Source: Bdellovibrionales bacterium
GTDB lineage: Bacteria > Bdellovibrionota > Bdellovibrionia > Bdellovibrionales > UBA1609
DNA: 11,355 bases
Reading direction: 5' to 3'
Assembly: GCA_020435185.1 (NCBI GenBank)
Contig: JAGRAA010000127.1
Coordinates: 1-11,355 of the forward strand
A program made the position numbers and the translations under genes. Below the pieces are notes generated by a model. That model did no database searches, was not told the origin of the DNA, and saw only the letters and a program-made list of their open reading frames with translations. Shown here one piece after another: positions 6,514-11,355 of the stretch (positions are counted from its first letter, which is position 1; each line of letters starts with the position of its first letter).

Positions 6514-7614
6514 TCAACCCTTCAATACTTCTTTAATGGCATGGATAGCTATTTCATTTTCCTTAGGTAAACCAACACTCAACCTTAGTGCATTAGGAAA
6601 CCCATAGGCCGCTACCGGACGAGTGATTACTCCTCGCTTTAACAAGGCTTCAAAAACAGGCCCTGAGGGCCGACCCAAATCAAACAGCACAAAATTACCT
6701 TGAGATTTCCAGTATTTTATCCCAAGTTCGTCAAATTCAGCATAAAAGGTATCTAATGCATTCCACACGAGATTCTGAGACCTCTCTATGTAATCTGAAT
6801 CAGATACAGCCGCCTCAATAACCTTTAACGCCAACTGATTGACGTTGAATGGGTTTCTCACCCTATTCACATAATCCACAGTCTTTTCTGGTCCAATCAA
6901 AACTCCGACTCTTAAACCAGCCAAACCAAAAACTTTACTTAAAGTCCTTAACACAATGACATTTGAAAACTTCCGAAAATACTCCAACCCCGAAGGGCAT
7001 TCTTTGTCTCGAACAAACTCACAATACGCCTCATCTAAAACAATAAGCAAATCCTCCCTATGCCCAACTTTATCCATCAAGAGATTTAATTCTTCTCTAT
7101 TCAGAAAGGTTCCGGTGGGGTTATTCGGGTTGGCTATAAATAAAATTTTTATCTTCGAGTCTACCTCTAATTCCTTTAACAATGCCTTGACGTCAAATTT
7201 AAGATCTTCGGTGAGTGGTGCCTCAACCGTTTCAACCCTAGCCGCCTGGGCGCATATTTTATAAGCAATAAAAGCTCCCTGGGAGGTTAAAATTCGATCC
7301 CCCGCCTCACAATACACTCGTATCAAAAGATCTATAAGTTCATTGGAGCCATTTCCAAGGGTAATAAATTTCTCTTCCACACCATAGTAACGAGATAACG
7401 ATTTCTTTGCCTCATAAAATGATGCGTCTGGATATAGATGAACCGACCCCGCCGCCTCGCATATAGCCTTAATGACTCTCTCGCTCGGTCCCAAAGGGTT
7501 TTCGTTACTAGCTAGCTTATAAACCTCTTCTAAACCATATTCCCGTTGAGTTTCTTCAATCGGCTTCCCTGGTTTATAGGGAATTAAGTTTCGAATATGA
7601 ATTGATGGTTCCAT
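6514..7614 (-). CDS. hisC: histidinol-phosphate / aromatic aminotransferase
   Basis: This 366-aa class I/II PLP aminotransferase of normal HisC length converts imidazole-acetol phosphate plus glutamate to histidinol phosphate. Family marks are LASNENPLGPS (34-44), YPDASFYEAK (61-70), NPNNPTG (162-168, with the PLP-ring Asn), DEAYCEF (194-200, with Asp and Tyr contacting PLP), Lys227 in TLSKVFGLAGLRVG as the Schiff-base lysine, and Arg235 for the substrate carboxylate. The ATG at 7614 has GGAG 6 nt upstream. No other his gene is in the window. Immediate linkage to cmk-rpsA recalls the supraoperon in which this HisC branch also, or mainly, transaminates prephenate or aromatic keto acids. Both roles are therefore possible. 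Confidence 0.93.
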   Translation of the reverse strand: MEPSIHIRNLIPYKPGKPIEETQREYGLEEVYKLASNENPLGPSERVIKAICEAAGSVHLYPDASFYEAKKSLSRYYGVEEKFITLGNGSNELIDLLIRVYCEAGDRILTSQGAFIAYKICAQAARVETVEAPLTEDLKFDVKALLKELEVDSKIKILFIANPNNPTGTFLNREELNLLMDKVGHREDLLIVLDEAYCEFVRDKECPSGLEYFRKFSNVIVLRTLSKVFGLAGLRVGVLIGPEKTVDYVNRVRNPFNVNQLALKVIEAAVSDSDYIERSQNLVWNALDTFYAEFDELGIKYWKSQGNFVLFDLGRPSGPVFEALLKRGVITRPVAAYGFPNALRLSVGLPKENEIAIHAIKEVLKG

Positions 7615-7631
7615 TTTTTCTCCAAATCCCT

Positions 7632-7659
7632 TTTACTTATCTAAAGAGTGAATTACAAT
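7632..7659 (+). promoter_or_regulatory. candidate promoter of the hyuA-like gene in the divergent hisC gap
   Basis: TTTACT (7632-7637) and TACAAT (7654-7659) are spaced by 16 nt, about 26 nt before the ATG at 7686. GGGGTGA then lies about 8 nt before the start codon as ribosome binding site. The whole hisC/hyuA gap is only 71 nt, so any hisC promoter (perhaps CTGTTA / TAGATA on the minus strand) must overlap this one. Read by eye, with low certainty. Confidence 0.35.
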
Positions 7660-7685
7660 TAACAGTCTTGGGGTGAGTAGACAAT

Positions 7686-9143
7686 ATGTGGAATGTAACT
7701 CTTAGATTAAATAATGCTTTTGCTCACATTGCAGCAAGGCCTGTCGGCAGTTTAGATTCCGAGAGCAAAGAGCTATTTGAAACTTGGTTCCTGCCAAAAA
7801 AGCCTCTTCTCAGTTATTTAAAGACCTTTTTAGAAACACACAATATAGATTCGATTCATAAATTTGTCATAAACACTAGGATAGGAGAAAGCCTTCTCGA
7901 AAAGGGATTGATGAACCCCTGTGCATTTTTAACCACAGCCGGATTTGAAAACTGGCCTCTGATGAATCTTCCTGTACAAAGTCGCTTTTTTACACTCTAC
8001 CCAAAAAGAACATCTTCTCCGATTAATCAAGAGCTCATCTTTGGATTAGACGAGGCGACCGACGTGAACGGTAACATCACTGAAAACATTAGTGAACAGT
8101 CTATTGAAACTCTCGTAGCCAAATTAAAATTAAATAATGTTGAGGACGTCGCTATAGGCTTTATCCATTCCAATCGAAATAAAGATAACGAGTTTAACTG
8201 TGGAAAACTTCTTCAGGAAAAAGGTTTTAATATTTTTCTCAGCTACCATGCCGATATGATAGACAGCGTGAACTATTCAGAACTGAGCCGGTGGTGGTCC
8301 GCCATAGTCAATGCCTCTCTACACTCTCCTGTTTTTGAGTATTTAGAAAATATACAAACTGCTCTAGCTAAAAACCTAAAGGGCGATATTTTACAAATTC
8401 AAAATAGTCGCTTAGAAAATCAAAGTTACGACTCAAAGAACTATCTCAACACTTGCTTAGCGCATCACGCGCTCTTATCGAAACAATTAAGAAAGTTGGA
8501 CTTGTTGAATGACCAATCCGTTGTAGTTCATTTTGGAATAGAAGAGTTCGTTGCTTATCAAGATAATAAATCTCCTCGCTGGCTCACAAACCTCGGTGCT
8601 ATTTTATATCCTCACGACGAAACTCAACTTCTCAAAATTCAACCCACTCAAGTTATTGAAAAAAATATTTGGGGATCAGCCGGATTTAAATTTATTTCTA
8701 GAGCCTCTTACTCTGAAACCTTTGCCAAGCAAATTGGTTTCGACCCTGGCCCCATATGCTTGGGAAGAGGAATGAAACCAACCTTCTTAGATTTATTATT
8801 TCTAAAGAATAAACTAGAAAGTGTTTCAAAAATTTCAGACCATCTCGTCCCACAAAGAAAAAGAATTGTCTTAGAGAATCTATTAAGCGCTTCAAAAGAT
8901 GCACAAAAAACAGAAAGCTTCAGTGACCAACAGATTACCGATTGGCTTATGGAACAAGCCGTTCACCAAATCTATCTAGATTTGGTGAAACTGAGCGAAT
9001 ACGGAAAGAAAAAACTCATCTTAACCGGTCCTTTAGCCTCAGCTCTCACTCCAGATTTAAAAAAATATATTGCATTTGAGACCTATGACCTCAGTAGCAA
9101 AAGCACATGCCGATATTTTCAAGAATTAATCGCCGAGCATTAA
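7686..9143 (+). CDS. HyuA-like protein (hydantoinase/oxoprolinase family, subunit A), short and divergent
   Basis: The family is shown by several blocks in the right order: NTRIGESLLEKG (63-74, in place of HGTTVATNALLERKG), FLTTAGFENW (81-90), an AIGFIHSNRN strand (156-165, matching the VCLLHSYRNP block), SLSHE-like LSYHADM, and above all GFDPGPICLGRGMKPTFLDL (351-370, matching ADPGPACYGRGGxxPTVTDA). Typical HyuA is near 680 aa and hydrolyses ATP to drive ring opening or carboxylation, together with HyuB. This one has 485 aa. The N-terminal strand reads TLRLNNAFAHI instead of an IDIGGTFTD-type phosphate loop, and the later MGGTSTD block is unrecognisable (perhaps VHFGIEEFVAY, 281-291). It may not bind ATP. 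The frame is intact with a good start, so this is not a simple pseudogene. Substrate unknown; cytoplasmic. The partner gene starts 13 nt downstream. Confidence 0.72.
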   Translation: MWNVTLRLNNAFAHIAARPVGSLDSESKELFETWFLPKKPLLSYLKTFLETHNIDSIHKFVINTRIGESLLEKGLMNPCAFLTTAGFENWPLMNLPVQSRFFTLYPKRTSSPINQELIFGLDEATDVNGNITENISEQSIETLVAKLKLNNVEDVAIGFIHSNRNKDNEFNCGKLLQEKGFNIFLSYHADMIDSVNYSELSRWWSAIVNASLHSPVFEYLENIQTALAKNLKGDILQIQNSRLENQSYDSKNYLNTCLAHHALLSKQLRKLDLLNDQSVVVHFGIEEFVAYQDNKSPRWLTNLGAILYPHDETQLLKIQPTQVIEKNIWGSAGFKFISRASYSETFAKQIGFDPGPICLGRGMKPTFLDLLFLKNKLESVSKISDHLVPQRKRIVLENLLSASKDAQKTESFSDQQITDWLMEQAVHQIYLDLVKLSEYGKKKLILTGPLASALTPDLKKYIAFETYDLSSKSTCRYFQELIAEH

Positions 9144-9156
9144 AGAAAGGAAAGCC

Positions 9157-10620
9157 GTGCATAAACATTTCTTTTTTGATGAATTGCAAACTTTGTTTGA
9201 ACACACTTTAGAAAACCACCAATGTGGGGCTATTACCGACTCAAATGGTGACCCTATTTATGTGAAATACCAAAATTTGCCAGACATAGGAACCCTCCCT
9301 AGATCTGCGCAAATGGCTGTTCAGTATTTGAATCTTAATGATCGAGATCTCGTTCTTACAAACGATCCCTATAGTGGAGGAACTATTCTTTCCACAATGA
9401 CACTCATCGGCCTTCTTGATTTGTCGAGAATTAACAAATCCTTTCCTAAAGTGATGATCTCGACTCGAATCACTTTTAAACCAGAAATCCAAATTAGCAA
9501 CACTATTGAAGAAGAGGGGTTAAGAATCCCTCCAACCCCCATTAAACAAAAAAATCAAATCAACGACCCTATACTAGAGGCCATCTCTTCTCACCCTATG
9601 GCGCCTCCTACATTCAAACAAACCTTACTCAATGAAGTCGAAAAATTAGAAGAGTCTCTGCATCGACTTTTTACATCGGTCAAAACCTTTCAATTCGATT
9701 TTTCAAAATCCACATTATCCGAATACTACGACGCCACTAACGAAATTTTTATTGAATTTTTATCTCAACTCCCGAAGGGAGAAATAAAGAAGAACTTTAT
9801 TTATGAACATGATTCTAAAGTCCAACTCCTCCTCAATGTAAAAGTGAATCAAGTTATTTTCGACTTTACAGGCACGGGAACCTCTCAATCTATCGGGTTA
9901 ACAGATACCGCCACTTTTGGTGCCTGCTTAGGAGCTCTTTTAGCTGCCTTTAAGAACCCCTTACCTCTTAACCAAGGAGTCTTTAGAAGTATCCAAGTAA
10001 TCGCCCCCAAAAAAAGTATGGTCAATACTCAGTATCCCACTCCCACTTATCATGGGATGAGTGACGGAGCTCCTCTTTTAGCAAACTCAGTCATTCAATG
10101 CCTTTTAGCTCTCGGCGCAGAAAGTGAAATGGCAGACTCCGGCGTCACCTTATGTTCAATTGATATAGATTTCGGCGAGAGCCATCATTTTTTTGACACC
10201 TTAGAAGCCGGAACAGGAGCGTTGAATAAATTTCCTGGGCGCAATGGATTAAATCTCTGGAGGAGAAGTCACTTAGAACCTTCTGTGGAACAAATTGAAA
10301 AACGATTTGCTCTTCACATAAAAAGTTTTTCCTATCGACAAAAATCAGGAGGCGCAGGTCTATATGAAGGAGGACAAGGAGTCAGCAAGGTTTATAAACT
10401 CCTTGCTCCAGCCAAATTAAAATGGATGATCTCCCAAGATGTCCACGCCCCTGCTGGCGTCGCCGGAGGAAAACATGGCGCCGGTGCACAAATTTATATT
10501 CAAAAAAAGGGAAACTTCAAAAATAAAGTCGGTTTGCCTGCGTGCGGATCCTATGATTTAGAAAAAGATGACGTCCTCGTTGTACTCTCTCCAGGCGGAG
10601 GAGGTTTTGGAGAAGCCTGA
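9157..10620 (+). CDS. HyuB-like protein (hydantoinase/oxoprolinase family, subunit B), short and divergent
   Basis: The 487-aa product starts at a GTG with AAAGG placed 6 nt upstream. Family blocks are DRDLVLTNDPYSGGT (62-76), VIFDFTGTGTSQS, VIAPKKSMVNTQYP, YRQKSGGAGLYEGGQGV (393-409, the canonical SGGAGxxRGGxG) and the C-terminal LSPGGGGFGEA (477-487, canonical PGGGGxGxP). HyuB-type subunits carry the hydrolytic or carboxylating centre of hydantoinases, 5-oxoprolinases and acetone-carboxylase relatives. Here NDPYSGGT is followed by ILSTMTL where the family has HLPDVTL, so the conserved His and Asp of this loop are replaced by Ile77 and Thr80. The N-terminal FSCALFD region is also shortened and altered. 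It is shorter than the usual 520-590 aa. It forms a two-gene unit with the HyuA-like gene; catalytic activity is uncertain. Confidence 0.78.
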   Translation: MHKHFFFDELQTLFEHTLENHQCGAITDSNGDPIYVKYQNLPDIGTLPRSAQMAVQYLNLNDRDLVLTNDPYSGGTILSTMTLIGLLDLSRINKSFPKVMISTRITFKPEIQISNTIEEEGLRIPPTPIKQKNQINDPILEAISSHPMAPPTFKQTLLNEVEKLEESLHRLFTSVKTFQFDFSKSTLSEYYDATNEIFIEFLSQLPKGEIKKNFIYEHDSKVQLLLNVKVNQVIFDFTGTGTSQSIGLTDTATFGACLGALLAAFKNPLPLNQGVFRSIQVIAPKKSMVNTQYPTPTYHGMSDGAPLLANSVIQCLLALGAESEMADSGVTLCSIDIDFGESHHFFDTLEAGTGALNKFPGRNGLNLWRRSHLEPSVEQIEKRFALHIKSFSYRQKSGGAGLYEGGQGVSKVYKLLAPAKLKWMISQDVHAPAGVAGGKHGAGAQIYIQKKGNFKNKVGLPACGSYDLEKDDVLVVLSPGGGGFGEA

Positions 10621-10761
10621 TTTTATTGTGCGCCCGAAAGAGTAGCTGGAGAGAGCCTCTAAGTATGAGATCTTCAGCCTATTCTTTGAAGTGAGATGGA
10701 GGGTGTATTTCTTTAGTTTTTGGAATCTTCATTCAGTTTTAGTTGGGATTAATGGGAGGAG

Positions 10762-11355
10762 TTAGATTCCTTTGTAGCCTTGAATAACTCTTCTAGAAAG
10801 AGGATCTCTTCTTTTCACAAAATCCTCCCAGTCTTTACTAAGATCTACCTGATGGGTAGTGACTCTTTCTTTAAAGAACTCCCTAAAGCTGAGTACTTTT
10901 TTTTCAATTCCAGCCCTTTGTGCAGGAGAGTGTTCATGGGCATGAGGGTCTCTTAATTGTTTTTTATAGAAATAAGGTCTCATATAATTTTTAAAGGCCA
11001 TAAAGAGCGTAAATTTCTCTACCATGCCGATGGAATGCTTGGCAAAAGAGATGGTTTCTCTCATAAAGGCCGCTGATTTTTGACGAATCTGCATATCAAA
11101 GCTATTCACATTGAATAAGGGGTTTTGAAAGTTTCTACTGGCCTTGGAGCTGATCGTTAAGTGAACGATATTTAAGTCTCTTAAATCCCTCTCTATGGCT
11201 CTTCTGTATTGAAAGTGCTCATCACTGTAGAGGATCAAGACTTGATCCTTATTTTTCTTCACCAGTCGTTTAAAGAGCTCCTCAGAGCTCTTTCGAATGG
11301 CTTTAGGAGGATATTTACCAAATTGTTTCTCTAAGTAGCTTTTAAGCTCCTTTTG
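10762..11355 (-). CDS. transposase-like protein, C-terminal part, cut by window edge
   Basis: The frame stays open from the last base of the window to a TAA at 10762-10764, giving 197 visible residues. A GTG at 11262 is a possible but unlikely start, because the frame reads on without a stop and keeps similar composition upstream of it. The stretch ISSKASRNFQNPLFNVNSFD (68-87) plus IRQKSAAFMRETISFAK (90-106) and SPAQRAG resembles a family of bacterial transposases with NPLF..N..D..IR...A..RRETIAFSKRR blocks. LYSDEH (D45) and RET (E100) are candidate acidic catalytic residues. I recall this family only by pattern, so the assignment is moderate. The protein is basic and lacks membrane segments. 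It converges with the HyuB-like gene across a 141-nt gap. No terminal inverted repeats were found. Confidence 0.55.
   Translation of the reverse strand, partial: QKELKSYLEKQFGKYPPKAIRKSSEELFKRLVKKNKDQVLILYSDEHFQYRRAIERDLRDLNIVHLTISSKASRNFQNPLFNVNSFDMQIRQKSAAFMRETISFAKHSIGMVEKFTLFMAFKNYMRPYFYKKQLRDPHAHEHSPAQRAGIEKKVLSFREFFKERVTTHQVDLSKDWEDFVKRRDPLSRRVIQGYKGI

Noticed and set aside
6512..6517. TTG at 6517 as the cmk start, adding two residues
   Set aside because: It would abut the AAGGG sequence with no spacer; the ATG at 6511 has correct spacing and gives the family N-terminus.
10621..10761. Terminator or insertion-sequence end between the HyuB-like and transposase-like genes
   Set aside because: Only very short imperfect repeats such as AGAG-CC-TCT are seen, with no T-run and no matching partner repeat inside the window.
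10762..11262. A complete 166-aa gene starting at the GTG at 11262
   Set aside because: The frame is open upstream to the window edge with similar sequence character, and no convincing ribosome binding site precedes this GTG, so the gene is most likely cut by the window.
1..11355. tRNA, rRNA, CRISPR arrays, integrases or attachment sites
   Set aside because: No cloverleaf-like segments, regularly spaced repeats or recombinase motifs were seen on reading both strands.

Overview
The window looks like a chromosomal segment of an AT-rich Gram-negative bacterium. The best guess is a Bdellovibrionota or deltaproteobacterial-type organism. This rests on the gene set, on the AT-rich but motif-conserved proteins, and on an L,D-transpeptidase fused to an NTF2-like domain. 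No rRNA or other taxonomic marker is present, so lineage is an inference. Most genes are ordinary housekeeping genes; the unusual part is at the right end.

Left end (1-957): the 3' part of a plus-strand L,D-transpeptidase gene (1-735) converges with a small acidic minus-strand gene of unknown function (748-957).

Minus-strand block A (1042-3668): in transcription order this is sppA (signal peptide peptidase, short form), an Ap4A-phosphorylase-like HIT protein, a methylmalonyl-CoA epimerase-like glyoxalase-fold protein, and a rhomboid protease. The genes are separated by 0, 2 and 0 nt, so they are almost certainly one translationally coupled operon. It has its own candidate promoter at 3727-3756, just downstream of the rpsA terminator. 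Two membrane-embedded or membrane-anchored proteases bracket two soluble enzymes.

Minus-strand block B (3825-7614): in transcription order this is hisC, cmk and rpsA, closed by a clear Rho-independent terminator (3760-3790). It resembles a shortened version of the hisC-tyrA-aroA-cmk-rpsA supraoperon known from other proteobacteria, with tyrA and aroA missing. cmk begins at an ATG 2 nt after the hisC stop. rpsA begins at a TTG and follows a 176-nt leader with several inverted repeats, which could be a site of S1 autoregulation.

Right end (7686-10620), plus strand, divergent from hisC: a two-gene unit of hydantoinase/oxoprolinase-family proteins (HyuA-like, 485 aa, and HyuB-like, 487 aa). Both are much shorter than the usual subunits. 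The HyuA-like protein lacks the nucleotide-binding GGTFTD signature, and the HyuB-like protein lacks the HLPD part of its NDPYxGGTHLPD signature, while other family blocks remain recognisable. This paired degeneration is the most interesting signal here. A transposase-like gene, cut by the window edge (10762-11355, minus), lies next to the pair, so the right end may be an accessory region. No tRNA, rRNA, CRISPR array or complete insertion sequence was seen.
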